Below, piece by piece: positions 55,385-64,000 of a stretch of DNA of 64,000 bases (its first letter is position 1; every line of letters starts with the position of its first letter). The translations under genes and the position numbers were made by a program. Source of the DNA: Marinobacter sp. Arc7-DN-1 (GTDB lineage: Bacteria > Pseudomonadota > Gammaproteobacteria > Pseudomonadales > Oleiphilaceae); the NCBI RefSeq assembly GCF_003441595.1, contig NZ_CP031848.1:3906001-3970000 (forward strand), written 5' to 3'. A model generated the notes under the pieces. It was not told the DNA's origin, ran no database searches, and worked only from the letters and a program-made list of their open reading frames with translations.

Positions 55385-56746
55385 ATGAACATGAGTTTTT
55401 TGCAAGAGCTGTTCAGCGGCATTACCCGGCGTGACGCGCTGCAGCGCAGATTCGGCACCAGGAAGACCAATTACGACCACACGGATCTGGAGGCAGCCTG
55501 TCATGAGTTGCTGTACAGTGACGGCGAGGCGGCCAGCATTGTTATGGCCAGTCGCGCACTGGATATATATCAGTCCCTGGGTGACGACGATAAGCGCGCG
55601 TTCTTCCGGGCGCTGGGCAGTAACTTCGCAGCTGATCCGGACAAGATCGATGAAGCCTACCGGATTTATAGGGGCGACCGGTCCAACAAGCACCTGGCGG
55701 GGCTGTTCGAAGTCTGTGAGCCACTGCGCCAGGAATTGTTCCGGCGGCTCAACCTGGCCCAGGGCGCAACCTATGAGCTGGTGAAAATGCGCCAGGATTT
55801 CCTGGCGCTGATGAAAGGCCACAAGGATTTCGAGCCGATCAACGCTGATTTTGAGCACCTCTTCGGCTCCTGGTTCAACCGGGGCTTTTTGATGCTGCGC
55901 CGCATTGACTGGGCTACGCCGGCGTCCATCCTGGAGAAGATCATACGTTATGAGGCGGTACACAAGATTCAGGGCTGGGACGACCTGCGTCGCCGGCTGG
56001 ATAACCGGGACCGACGCTGCTTTGCCTTCTTTCACCCGGCCATTGGTGATGAGCCACTGATTTTTGTGGAGGTGGCCCTGACCAAGGGGATTCCCGACAA
56101 GATCCAGCCCATCCTGGCGCACGACCGTTACGATATTGACGCTCCTGAGCTGGCCGATTCCGCCGCTTTCTTTGGTATCAGCAACTGTCAGGTCGGGCTC
56201 CGGGGCATTTCCTTCGGTAATTTTCTGATCAAACAGGTGGTTCAGGAGCTTAAGCAGGAACTGCCCAATCTGAAGAACTTTGTGACCCTGTCGCCGTTAC
56301 CCATGTTCCGCAACTGGCTGGAGCAGATCTCTCACCCGGATTCCGGCCAGCTGACACCGGAGGCGCGGAGTGTGCTCGGCCACCTGGATAATCCGGAGTG
56401 GGCCAGGCATCCGGAACTGGCGGAGCGCCTGAACGAGGTCATCCGGCCGCTGGCGGCCCGCTACCTCTTGAAGGAAAAGAGCGGTGACAACCTGCCGCTG
56501 AATCCGGTGGCACGTTTTCACCTGGGCAATGGCGCCGAACTGCACCGCATTAACTGGCTGGGCGATGTCTCGGAAAACGGAATGAAACAGTCGGCCGGCC
56601 TGATGGTTAACTACCTGTATGTCCTCGAAAACATCGAGCGCAACCACGAAAAATTCACCACCAATGGTGAGATCGTCTGTTCCCCTAGCGTGCGCGAACT
56701 GAGCAAGCTGGGCCGGAAACTGCTCCAGGGAGAACCCGAGAAATGA
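55385..56746 (+). CDS. matA: Malonyl-CoA decarboxylase
   Basis: A 453-residue enzyme of the malonyl-CoA decarboxylase family, converting malonyl-CoA to acetyl-CoA and CO2. It has an N-terminal helical domain and a GNAT-like C-terminal domain with HPAIGDEPLIFVEVALT, YSISNCQ-like FFGISNCQVGLRGISFGNFLIK and TLSPLPMFRNWL. Its stop overlaps the matB start (ATGA). It is the decarboxylase half of the MatA-MatB malonate pathway. Confidence 0.93.
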   Translation: MNMSFLQELFSGITRRDALQRRFGTRKTNYDHTDLEAACHELLYSDGEAASIVMASRALDIYQSLGDDDKRAFFRALGSNFAADPDKIDEAYRIYRGDRSNKHLAGLFEVCEPLRQELFRRLNLAQGATYELVKMRQDFLALMKGHKDFEPINADFEHLFGSWFNRGFLMLRRIDWATPASILEKIIRYEAVHKIQGWDDLRRRLDNRDRRCFAFFHPAIGDEPLIFVEVALTKGIPDKIQPILAHDRYDIDAPELADSAAFFGISNCQVGLRGISFGNFLIKQVVQELKQELPNLKNFVTLSPLPMFRNWLEQISHPDSGQLTPEARSVLGHLDNPEWARHPELAERLNEVIRPLAARYLLKEKSGDNLPLNPVARFHLGNGAELHRINWLGDVSENGMKQSAGLMVNYLYVLENIERNHEKFTTNGEIVCSPSVRELSKLGRKLLQGEPEK

Positions 56747-58272
56747 ACCACAACCTATTCGATACCTTTGCCACCAGGATGCAGGCCCGGGGCACGGCGA
56801 ATTTTATCACCACGCCCGAAGGCAGTACCTATTCGTACGCCGATGCGCTGGCTAAGACGGAGCGCATTGCCGGTGCTCTGAAACACCTCGGTGTTAAACC
56901 GGGCGACCGGGTTGCCGTGCAGGTTGATAAGAGCCCCGAGGCGATTCTGTTATACCTCGCCACCCTGCGTATGGGAGGAGTGTATCTGCCACTCAACACC
57001 GGTTACACCGCCGACGAAATCGGCTATTTCCTTGGTGATGCGGAGCCCGCGCTTTTTGTGTGTCAGCCGGCAGCGCTCGAGGCGGCAGAGGCTATTGCCG
57101 CGCAGACTCAATGCCCCTGTGTCCAGACCCTGGGTACCAACGCGGATGGCTCACTGATGGAGGTGGTGTCAGAAGCGGAAGCCTTCACGGGTATCGAGCC
57201 GCAGAGTGAGGACGACCTGGCAGCGATTCTTTATACCTCGGGCACGACCGGCCGCTCCAAGGGCGCGATGCTGACCCATAAAAACCTGGGTTCGAACTGT
57301 AAGAGCCTGGCCGAGGCCTGGCGTTTCACCGAAAAAGACCGCCTGATCCACGCCTTACCCATTTTCCATACCCACGGTTTATTCGTTGCCTGCAACGTGA
57401 TTCTGATTACCGGGGCCAGCCTGTATTTCATGCCCAGGTTCGATGTGGACACGATCATCGCTGCCATGCCGGAAGGCACATCGCTCATGGGGGTGCCGAC
57501 CTTCTACACCAGACTGCTTCAGGATGACCGCCTGACGCCGGAACTGACGGCAAACATGCGGTTGTTCACCTCAGGGTCAGCCCCGCTCACCGCGGAAACC
57601 CATCAGCAGTTCAAGCAACGGACCGGGCATGCCATTCTCGAACGCTACGGCATGACCGAAACCAACATGAACACCTCCAATCCCTATGACGGTGACCGCA
57701 TTGCCGGCACTGTGGGTATGCCGCTGCCGGGTGTTGAAATCCGTATTACCAACCCGGAAACCAAGGACCATACGCCGCTGCCCCAGGGTGAGATCGGCAT
57801 GCTGGAAGTGCGTGGCCCGAACGTATTCAAAGGCTACTGGCGCATGCCGGAGAAGACCAGGGCCGAGTTGCTTGAGGATGGATTCTTTATTACCGGCGAC
57901 CTGGCCCTGATCGACGAACGTGGCTATGTGCAGATTGTCGGGCGTGACAAGGATCTGGTGATATCCGGCGGCTTCAACGTTTACCCGAAAGAAGTCGAGC
58001 AGGTGATCGATGCCATGCCGGAGGTGATGGAGTCGGCTGTTATCGGTGTGCCGCACCCGGATTTCGGCGAGGGCGTAACGGCGGTTGTGGTTCTGCTGCC
58101 GGGGCAGAAGCTGGAAGAGGCGGATGTCATCAAGGCGCTTGCTGGCCATCTGGCCAAATTCAAACAGCCCAAGCGCGTCTTCTTTGTCGATGCCTTGCCC
58201 CGAAACACCATGGGTAAGGTTCAGAAGAAGCAGCTCCGGGATCAATTCAAAGACATCTATCAGGACGCTTGA
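56743..58272 (+). CDS. matB: Malonyl-CoA synthetase
   Basis: A 509-residue adenylate-forming ligase with YTSGTTGRSKGAML, YGMTETNM, the hinge DKDLVISGGFNVYPKEVE and the C-terminal Lys in PRNTMGKVQKK. It activates malonate to malonyl-CoA for MatA. It lies directly downstream of matA with a 4-base overlap. MatB assignment comes from the combination with TRAP, GntR and MatA. Confidence 0.92.
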   Translation: MNHNLFDTFATRMQARGTANFITTPEGSTYSYADALAKTERIAGALKHLGVKPGDRVAVQVDKSPEAILLYLATLRMGGVYLPLNTGYTADEIGYFLGDAEPALFVCQPAALEAAEAIAAQTQCPCVQTLGTNADGSLMEVVSEAEAFTGIEPQSEDDLAAILYTSGTTGRSKGAMLTHKNLGSNCKSLAEAWRFTEKDRLIHALPIFHTHGLFVACNVILITGASLYFMPRFDVDTIIAAMPEGTSLMGVPTFYTRLLQDDRLTPELTANMRLFTSGSAPLTAETHQQFKQRTGHAILERYGMTETNMNTSNPYDGDRIAGTVGMPLPGVEIRITNPETKDHTPLPQGEIGMLEVRGPNVFKGYWRMPEKTRAELLEDGFFITGDLALIDERGYVQIVGRDKDLVISGGFNVYPKEVEQVIDAMPEVMESAVIGVPHPDFGEGVTAVVVLLPGQKLEEADVIKALAGHLAKFKQPKRVFFVDALPRNTMGKVQKKQLRDQFKDIYQDA

Positions 58273-58297
58273 CAGGCTCGGCGCTGGAGAAGCACCC

Positions 58298-59053
58298 ATG
58301 ACCAGAAGTTTTCGTATCGGCCAGATCGTACCCAGTTCCAACACCACCATGGAGACCGAGATACCGGCAATGCTTCGGGCCCGTGAGGCAGTGGAACCGG
58401 AGCGCTTTACCTTTCACTCCAGCCGTATGCGTATGAAAAAGGTAACCAGGGAAGAGCTGGCAGCCATGGATGATGAGTCGGATCGCTGCGCGCTTGAGCT
58501 GTCCGATGCCGCCGTGGACGTGATGGGTTACGCCTGCCTGGTAGCCATCATGAGCCGCGGGGCAGGGTACCACCGTGAATCTCAGGCGCGCCTGCACGGA
58601 GTCACTGTAAAAAACGGTCACCCGACGCCGATTGTCAGCAGTGCCGGTGCTCTCACCGAAGGCCTGGATATTCTCGGGGCCAGGCGTGTTGCGATCATCA
58701 CGCCCTATATGAAACCCCTGACCCGGATGGTCATTGACTACATCGAGGCGGAGGGCATTCAGGTGGTGGACAGCATTGCCCTGGAAATTCCAGACAACCT
58801 GGAAGTCGGTCGGCGCGATCCGCTGGCGCTGACGGAAATCGTGAAGCGCCTCGACATCAGCAAGGCCGATGCCGTTGTTCTTTCCGCGTGCGTACAGATG
58901 CCTTCGCTGGCCTCGATTCAGCAGGTTGAGGATTCACTGGGGTTACCGGTGGTGTCCGCAGCCACCTGCACCACCTATCAGATCCTGAAGGAGCTGAAAC
59001 TCAAACCCCTGGTGCCTGACGCCGGCAGGCTTCTGAACGGCAGCTACACCTGA
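58298..59053 (+). CDS. Maleate isomerase / Asp-Glu racemase-family protein
   Basis: A 251-residue protein with the VPSSNTTMETEIP opening and two cysteines at positions typical of maleate cis-trans isomerase and Asp/Glu racemase-type enzymes: C80 in VMGYACLVAIM and C198 in VVLSACVQMPSL. The nearest families isomerise maleate, racemise amino acids or decarboxylate arylmalonates. It follows matB by 25 bases in the malonate operon. It may process a related dicarboxylate taken up by the same TRAP system (inference). Confidence 0.72.
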   Translation: MTRSFRIGQIVPSSNTTMETEIPAMLRAREAVEPERFTFHSSRMRMKKVTREELAAMDDESDRCALELSDAAVDVMGYACLVAIMSRGAGYHRESQARLHGVTVKNGHPTPIVSSAGALTEGLDILGARRVAIITPYMKPLTRMVIDYIEAEGIQVVDSIALEIPDNLEVGRRDPLALTEIVKRLDISKADAVVLSACVQMPSLASIQQVEDSLGLPVVSAATCTTYQILKELKLKPLVPDAGRLLNGSYT

Positions 59054-59451
59054 CCACGGACCCCGGGGAACCGGGGCAGGTCATCCGTGATCTGCCACCA
59101 GTCAGCCTTGGAGTCGGTGAACGCGTGCGATGACAGTATCGTCGCCAGGGTGCCGTCAAGGAGCCCTGCGCGCACACGCAGTTTATTGGGAAGGCCGGCT
59201 CTCCGACTGAAAACCGGGGAACCACACCGGCGACAGAAGACCCGCTCCTTGCCTGGTGAAGACTCGTAACTCGACAGACTGTCCTCTCCGGTGAGCAGAC
59301 GGAACTGACTGGCCGCTACCGGAATATTAGTGGCGAACGCCGTACCCTGGGCCCTGCGGCACTGGCTGCAATGGCAGATTTCGATAGAGGCCAGCTCGCC
59401 ATCAATCTCGAATGTGATCTCGCCGCAAAGGCAATGTCCTGTTGTCTTCAT
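59044..59451 (-). CDS. GFA-family (CENP-V/GFA-domain) protein
   Basis: A 135-residue zinc-binding protein with the cysteine pattern of the glutathione-dependent formaldehyde-activating family: GHCLCGEITF, ICHCSQCRRAQGT and VFCRRCGSPVFS. Its role is unknown; most small GFA proteins are not proven formaldehyde enzymes. It is convergent with, and overlaps by 10 bases, the preceding isomerase-like gene. Confidence 0.85.
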   Translation of the reverse strand: MKTTGHCLCGEITFEIDGELASIEICHCSQCRRAQGTAFATNIPVAASQFRLLTGEDSLSSYESSPGKERVFCRRCGSPVFSRRAGLPNKLRVRAGLLDGTLATILSSHAFTDSKADWWQITDDLPRFPGVRGQV

Positions 59452-59721
59452 AGCTCTCCCTCAGTTCCGTCAGACTTGTTCGGCCCATGCCAGATGGCTC
59501 CCGATTCAGTATTTGTATCAGCTAACCGGGCACAGGTATCAAGGTATTTGTCGCGGTGTGGATGCTGATCCGGTGGACCCACTGATGATTTCCCTAAAAC
59601 GGTCTGATCAACGGTACAACCAAAACAGAAAAGGAACGTATACATGCAGTGCTGGCATGCAGTCCTGTAACTGATGGTAGGTCAGCTATAAGTATTCCTA
59701 TAAATTATAAGGAACCTTAAA

Positions 59722-61293
59722 GTGACAATAAGCAATTCGTTAAGAAACCTCACTGTCGGTAAAAAACTGACTCTCAGCTTTGCCATCCTTCTGGTATTTC
59801 TGGTCATCGTATCCGGGGTCAGTTTGTTTTCGCTCGATGACTATAATCATCGGGTTTCAATTGTAAAGCACGCTAACGCGGCAGAGATTGCACTGCTGGA
59901 AGCAGAAAGAGACCAAAAGAATTTCAAGGTTGAACGGGATCCACGATACATCGGGCACGCCATCGGGTACGTTGATGAGGCAAAAAGCGCTCTGACGCCT
60001 CTGATCGAAATGAACGAGGGCGAAGACCGGCAGCGGGCAGAACAAATTTTTGACGATGTACGGACCTATGAGGAACTGCTGAAAAGGTATGAGGCTGGTA
60101 TCGACGGGCCGCCTGAAACCCTCAAGTCCATTGAGGAGCAACTGCTTGCCGTCGCAACCCGCACGATTGGCCTGACAGAGGACCTGAAAAAACTCGAGCA
60201 AACACAGATGCAAGAGCGATACGACCTCACGGTTGCGGAAATTATTATAGTGACAGTGATTGCCCTTCTCTCGACCCTCATCCTTGCGTGGATACTGACA
60301 AAGTCAATTACGGCGCCAATCAACGAAGTGGTCAAAATAGCCAACAAGGTTGCCTCAGGCGACCTCACTGTGGATGTCCGAAGCCAGCGCGGTGATGAAT
60401 TTGGCCAGCTGCTCGCTGCGTTTGGAGCCATGATAACCAATCTCAGAGAGCTGATTCGCGAAATTGATACCGGGGCCTCCAGCATCGCCTCATCATCGGA
60501 ACAGCTGTCTACCGTAACGAATCAGACCAGTAAGGGCGTAGCGGAACAACAGTCACAGACCGATCAGGTCGCCACCGCCATGAATGAGATGGTCGCAACC
60601 GTCAATGATGTTGCCAAAAGCGCCGAGGCCGCCTTTGAGGCGGCTAACGACGCCAGTGAGAAATCCGGCAATGGTGAGATGGCGGTCAGGGAAACCCTGG
60701 AGTTTGTCGCGGATCTGAACAAACAAAGCGCCAATGTGATGGAACTGCTCAACGGCCTGCAAATGGAAACCAACAACATTGGCACAGTGCTGGACGTGAT
60801 CAAGTCGGTTGCCGAACAGACCAACCTGCTGGCACTCAACGCCGCCATAGAAGCGGCTCGGGCCGGAGAACAGGGGCGGGGATTTGCCGTGGTGGCTGAC
60901 GAAGTGCGGTCCTTGGCTCAGCGAACCCAGAGCTCTGCAACCGAGATAGAAACCCTGGTCAGCAATCTGGTTAACAGTGCTGAAACATCGGTTGCCAGCA
61001 TGGAGACCGGTACAAAGCTTGCGGAGCAGACGCTAGAACGGGCGCAATTGGCCGGTACGGCGATTCAGGAAATGGCGAATGGAGTTGAACAAATCCGCCA
61101 GTACAACAGCCAGATTGCGACCGCTGCTGAAGAACAAAGCGTTGTGGCGGAGGATATCAATCAGAATATCACGCTGATCCGCGATGTATGTGATCAGTCT
61201 GCCGCGTCCACCGAACAGGTCTCCGCTGCGAGTGAAGAGCTGGCGCGCCTTGCTGAAGGGCTCAGCACACAAGTGGCCCGTTTCAAGGTTTGA
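59722..61293 (+). CDS. Methyl-accepting chemotaxis protein
   Basis: A 523-residue transmembrane chemoreceptor. TM1 (about 16-38) is followed by a roughly 135-residue periplasmic helical sensor domain, TM2 (about 173-195), a HAMP domain ([21 protein letters not shown]) and the cytoplasmic signalling tip [20 protein letters not shown] followed by [20 protein letters not shown] start after AAGGA. The ligand is unknown. It ends without the NWETF-type CheR tether. Confidence 0.93.
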   Translation: MTISNSLRNLTVGKKLTLSFAILLVFLVIVSGVSLFSLDDYNHRVSIVKHANAAEIALLEAERDQKNFKVERDPRYIGHAIGYVDEAKSALTPLIEMNEGEDRQRAEQIFDDVRTYEELLKRYEAGIDGPPETLKSIEEQLLAVATRTIGLTEDLKKLEQTQMQERYDLTVAEIIIVTVIALLSTLILAWILTKSITAPINEVVKIANKVASGDLTVDVRSQRGDEFGQLLAAFGAMITNLRELIREIDTGASSIASSSEQLSTVTNQTSKGVAEQQSQTDQVATAMNEMVATVNDVAKSAEAAFEAANDASEKSGNGEMAVRETLEFVADLNKQSANVMELLNGLQMETNNIGTVLDVIKSVAEQTNLLALNAAIEAARAGEQGRGFAVVADEVRSLAQRTQSSATEIETLVSNLVNSAETSVASMETGTKLAEQTLERAQLAGTAIQEMANGVEQIRQYNSQIATAAEEQSVVAEDINQNITLIRDVCDQSAASTEQVSAASEELARLAEGLSTQVARFKV

Positions 61294-61648
61294 TGGATGG
61301 AGCGAGTCATCGAGAAGGGGCGGATCACATAGCCTGCCTCTTTCCGCAAGAGACAGTGTTGTCGACAGTGCAAAACAGCTTTGAGATAGCACGACCAGTT
61401 GCACACAGCGTCCATGCTCAAGAGTCGAAAGGACGGTTGCTCGTTGGCGAACGATTTATTGAGTTATGATGTAAAACAACTAAAAAAGTTTGGCTGTCAC
61501 TTTTATGGCCAGAAAAACCAGAGTTGTGATCAGGAGCCTGATAGGTATTCAGCATCGGTTCGTACCTATTCTCACTGGTCCTGAATTGTCTGCTGTGAAG
61601 GCGAGACTGCAAACAAGCTGAAGGCGTCTAGCGAAAGAGGTTCTACCT
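61294..61648. other. 355-base gap between chemoreceptor and EAL genes
   Basis: No convincing gene, riboswitch or RNA seen. A short hairpin (CTCTT-TCCG-CAAGAG, about 61338-61352) lies near the chemoreceptor end. The last 30 bases before the EAL gene carry AAAGAGGT at a suitable ribosome-binding distance. The region is less GC-rich than the genes further upstream. Confidence 0.4.
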
Positions 61649-62848
61649 ATGTCGGTTGGCGAAGTTTTATCAGGGCACGATTACTTTGACGAGGAGTTCG
61701 GCGTTTCAGTATCCAAGCTTTTGGGTATGTTACGGCGTAGCTTTGCCATGGACATGGCATTCATCGGAAAATTTGAGAATGGGTCTCGGACCATGGTGTT
61801 TGTTGAATCCGATAACAACATTAGCGCTCGCTCACAAAGTTTCTGTTTTTCCCATCCTGAAAGTCAGACCTATTGCCGAAAAATTGCAGATGGCGAGTTA
61901 CCATCAATAATTCCTGATACACAGTCGAATGAGATAACACGTCTTATGAAGGTAACGGACGAGTTGTCAATCGGTGCCTACCTGGGCGTGCCCATTTACC
62001 TTTCAGATGGTGAGATATACGGAACTCTGTGTTGTATTAAGTACTCTAGTGATCCGTCGTTGGAAACTCGCGACCCCTCATTGTTGACGTTTGTTGCCGA
62101 TGTGATTGCGGATCGGGTCGAGTTTCATCGGAATATTCAAGAACATGATAATCAGATTCGCGACCGAATAGAGCGGCTGAGCTTAAGTAATGAGTTGACT
62201 ATGCATTTTCAGCCGATTTGGTCTGTCACTGACTCTGCGATTTGTGGGTATGAGGCATTGGCCCGATTCAATACCGAGCCCTACCGCTCGCCGGATGTTT
62301 GGTTCAAGGAAGCCAGTCAGGTTGGTTTGGGGGATTTTTTGGAGTCATTGGCAATTACTCGGGCATTAAGTCAATTGCCTAAGATTCCTGAGTTCTGCTT
62401 TTTAAGTATAAATGCATCCCCGGATGCTATTTTATCTGGAGCTGTTGGGGAACTCTTGAATCGCCAAGATGCCCATAGGGTAATATTGGAAGTTACCGAA
62501 CATTCGCAGATATTAAACTACCCCGCATTTCGAGATGCGGTTCAGTCGATTCGTAAAATCGGTGCGCGACTTGCGATCGACGATGCTGGTTCCGGGTATG
62601 CTTCTTTGCAGCATGTTGTAGAGCTTGACGCGGACGTTATAAAGTTGGATCTCAACCTGATTCGGAACATACACTGTGACCGAAAGAAGCAGGCTCTTGC
62701 AGCAGCCCTTGTTTCCTATGCGCGCCACGTAAAGGCACAAGTCGTTGCAGAAGGAGTAGAGACAAAGGCGGAGTTCGATGTGCTCAAGGAGCTTAAAATA
62801 GATAAGGTACAAGGCTACTTTATTGGCAAACCCGCGGAATTGGCTTGA
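61649..62848 (+). CDS. GAF-EAL c-di-GMP phosphodiesterase
   Basis: A 399-residue cytosolic protein. An N-terminal GAF-type domain (about 15-165, LGVPIYLSDGEIYGTLCCIK) is followed by an EAL domain with intact GYEALARF, NASPD, DDAGSGYASLQHV, KLDLNLIRNI and VVAEGVET. It should hydrolyse c-di-GMP under control of the GAF sensor. There is no GGDEF partner. Its base composition is lower in GC than the flanking metabolism genes, so it may be a recent acquisition. Confidence 0.9.
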   Translation: MSVGEVLSGHDYFDEEFGVSVSKLLGMLRRSFAMDMAFIGKFENGSRTMVFVESDNNISARSQSFCFSHPESQTYCRKIADGELPSIIPDTQSNEITRLMKVTDELSIGAYLGVPIYLSDGEIYGTLCCIKYSSDPSLETRDPSLLTFVADVIADRVEFHRNIQEHDNQIRDRIERLSLSNELTMHFQPIWSVTDSAICGYEALARFNTEPYRSPDVWFKEASQVGLGDFLESLAITRALSQLPKIPEFCFLSINASPDAILSGAVGELLNRQDAHRVILEVTEHSQILNYPAFRDAVQSIRKIGARLAIDDAGSGYASLQHVVELDADVIKLDLNLIRNIHCDRKKQALAAALVSYARHVKAQVVAEGVETKAEFDVLKELKIDKVQGYFIGKPAELA

Positions 62849-62965
62849 TCGCTGAATTACTCCTAAATGTCGTCGGGCAGTGGCTCATCCGACTTCCGTC
62901 CAGGGAGTTGAGCTACCTCCCAAACTAATTGCGATTCTCTTAATTTGAATTATTCACGGCCAGGT

Positions 62966-64000
62966 TCAGGCATCGTTCCCCGCCGCAACACCGGACGCCC
63001 AGGCCCACTGGAAATTGTGGCCGCCCAGATGGCCGGTGACATCCACCACCTCGCCGATGAAATACAGGCTTGGCCGCTCCAGAACCGCCATGGTTTTGGA
63101 GGAAAGCTGGCGGGTGTCCACACCTCCGAGAGTGACTTCCGCGGTCCGGTAGCCTTCGGTGCCGGCGGGTTTGATGGACCACCGATTCAGAATATCCGCT
63201 ACCTGTTCGATATCGCCGTTCTTGTAACCCTGCAAGGGGCCGGTCCAGCCCTGCAATTCGTTGAAGGCCTGGGCAAACCGTTTGGGCAGGTGCTGGGCCA
63301 GGTAGTGGCCAACCGTGGCTTGTGGCCGGGTTTTGCGCAGGTTGAGCAGATCGTCACTAATCTGGCAGGCCGGCAGAAGGTTAATGGCCAGGCTGTCGCC
63401 GGGCTCCCAGAAACTGGAGATCTGCAGCATCGCCGGGCCGCTGAGCCCGCGATGGGTTACCAGCATGGGTTCCCGGAAATGCTGGTCGTGGCATTGCACA
63501 TCGACAGGGCAACTGACACCCGACAAAGGCGCGAGCTGTTCTTTCAGCTCCGGCTGCAGGGTAAAGGGCACCAGGCCTGCGCGGGTGGGCAGTATTTCCA
63601 GGCCGAACTGCTCCGCCACCCGGTAACCAAACGCTGTGGCGCCCATGGTGGGAATCGACAATCCGCCGGTGGCGATCACAAGCGATTCGCAGGTGATCTC
63701 CCCGGATCCGATGCGCAGACGGTAGCCTGCGTCGGTTTCGGTAATGCGGTCGACCGCTGTCTTCATTCTCACTTCCGCCCCTGCCCACTCGCATTCGGTC
63801 AGCAGCATACTGAGGATGTCCTTGGCGCTGTCCTTGCAAAACAGCTGGCCGGGTGCTTTTTCCTCATGCTCAATGCCATGGCGGTCCACCAGTTCCAGAA
63901 AATCCTGCGGCGTATAGCGCTTGAGCGCGGAAATGCAGTAGTGAGGGTTGTCCGACAGGAAGTTGGCGGGCGTGCTGTTCAGGTTGGTGAAGTTGCAGCG
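62966..64000 (-). CDS. HI0933/BaiN-type FAD oxidoreductase (5' end outside window)
   Basis: The visible 345 residues are the C-terminal and central part of a flavoprotein of the YhiN/HI0933 (BaiN/RdsA) family. The RCNFTNLN motif is at the window edge, and VIATGGLSIPTMGATAFGY plus the final FIGEVVDVTGHLGGHNFQWAWASG FAD segment are seen. These are typically near 400 residues, so roughly the first 50 are missing. The frame is open to the last base. Function is unproven; the family contains NAD(P)/FAD-dependent oxidoreductases. Confidence 0.85.
   Translation of the reverse strand, partial: RCNFTNLNSTPANFLSDNPHYCISALKRYTPQDFLELVDRHGIEHEEKAPGQLFCKDSAKDILSMLLTECEWAGAEVRMKTAVDRITETDAGYRLRIGSGEITCESLVIATGGLSIPTMGATAFGYRVAEQFGLEILPTRAGLVPFTLQPELKEQLAPLSGVSCPVDVQCHDQHFREPMLVTHRGLSGPAMLQISSFWEPGDSLAINLLPACQISDDLLNLRKTRPQATVGHYLAQHLPKRFAQAFNELQGWTGPLQGYKNGDIEQVADILNRWSIKPAGTEGYRTAEVTLGGVDTRQLSSKTMAVLERPSLYFIGEVVDVTGHLGGHNFQWAWASGVAAGNDA

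Noticed and set aside
54371..56122. 583-codon minus-strand frame opposite dctM and matA
   Set aside because: Gln/His/Asp/Arg-rich shadow of two well-supported genes.
61294..61648. c-di-GMP (GEMM) riboswitch before the GAF-EAL gene
   Set aside because: I looked for the GEMM core sequence pattern because of the c-di-GMP gene downstream and did not find it.

Overview
The window looks like chromosomal DNA of a marine gammaproteobacterium, most likely Marinobacter or a close relative. This is inferred from protein families and gene order; no rRNA or marker gene is present. Evidence includes a complete liuRABCDE leucine-catabolism operon, a membrane fatty-acid desaturase, a TRAP-type malonate module and several c-di-GMP/chemotaxis proteins. 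Most of the window is GC-rich. The stretch at about 10.2-13.2 kb is clearly AT-rich and appears to be an accessory island. No tRNA, rRNA or CRISPR array was found.

Layout. (1) 1-7.0 kb: the end of an MFS transporter, then a very GC-rich, overlapping three-gene unit: a GltD-like iron-sulfur flavoprotein, NifJ-type pyruvate:ferredoxin/flavodoxin oxidoreductase, and a dihydroorotate-dehydrogenase-like protein. (2) 7.0-13.3 kb: an accessory island with a 162-bp palindromic MITE-like element, a group II intron with reverse transcriptase, a RHH/ParE toxin-antitoxin pair with its own operator, an orphan restriction-endonuclease-like protein, and a two-gene block for exported/outer-membrane proteins ending in an integron attC-like hairpin. 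(3) 13.5-16.6 kb: a predicted papain-like protein and a fatty-acid desaturase. (4) 16.7-29.8 kb: acyl-CoA synthetase, AhpD-like protein and liuEDCBA-liuR on the minus strand, divergent from an SDR/acyl-CoA dehydrogenase/thiolase set. A 16-bp LiuR-type palindrome lies between the two operons. Three copies of a structured palindromic repeat sit in gaps of this region. (5) 29.8-35.8 kb: a PAS/sigma-54 activator divergent from cynABD-cynS (cyanate uptake and hydrolysis), with three upstream palindromes and a -24/-12 promoter. (6) 35.8-38.0 kb: ilvGM (acetolactate synthase II type) behind a Val/Leu/Ile-rich leader peptide and an attenuator. (7) 38.1-51.6 kb: an RND efflux pair, a GAF-GGDEF-EAL protein, a decayed amidase, an isoprenylcysteine-methyltransferase-like protein, DjlA, AlkB, an MgtC/DUF4010 protein, a SulP transporter and a tandem universal stress protein. 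(8) 51.6-59.5 kb: malonate utilisation, comprising a GntR regulator, TRAP DctPQM, malonyl-CoA decarboxylase, malonyl-CoA synthetase and a maleate-isomerase/Asp-Glu-racemase-family enzyme, then a GFA-family protein. (9) 59.7-64 kb: a chemoreceptor, a GAF-EAL protein and the 3' part of an HI0933/BaiN-type flavoprotein running off the window.

Metabolically the window is dominated by carbon-skeleton catabolism feeding acetyl-CoA (leucine, short or branched acyl-CoAs, malonate) and by nitrogen scavenging from cyanate. Each system carries visible local regulation: a LiuR box, a GntR palindrome, sigma-54 activator sites, or attenuation.
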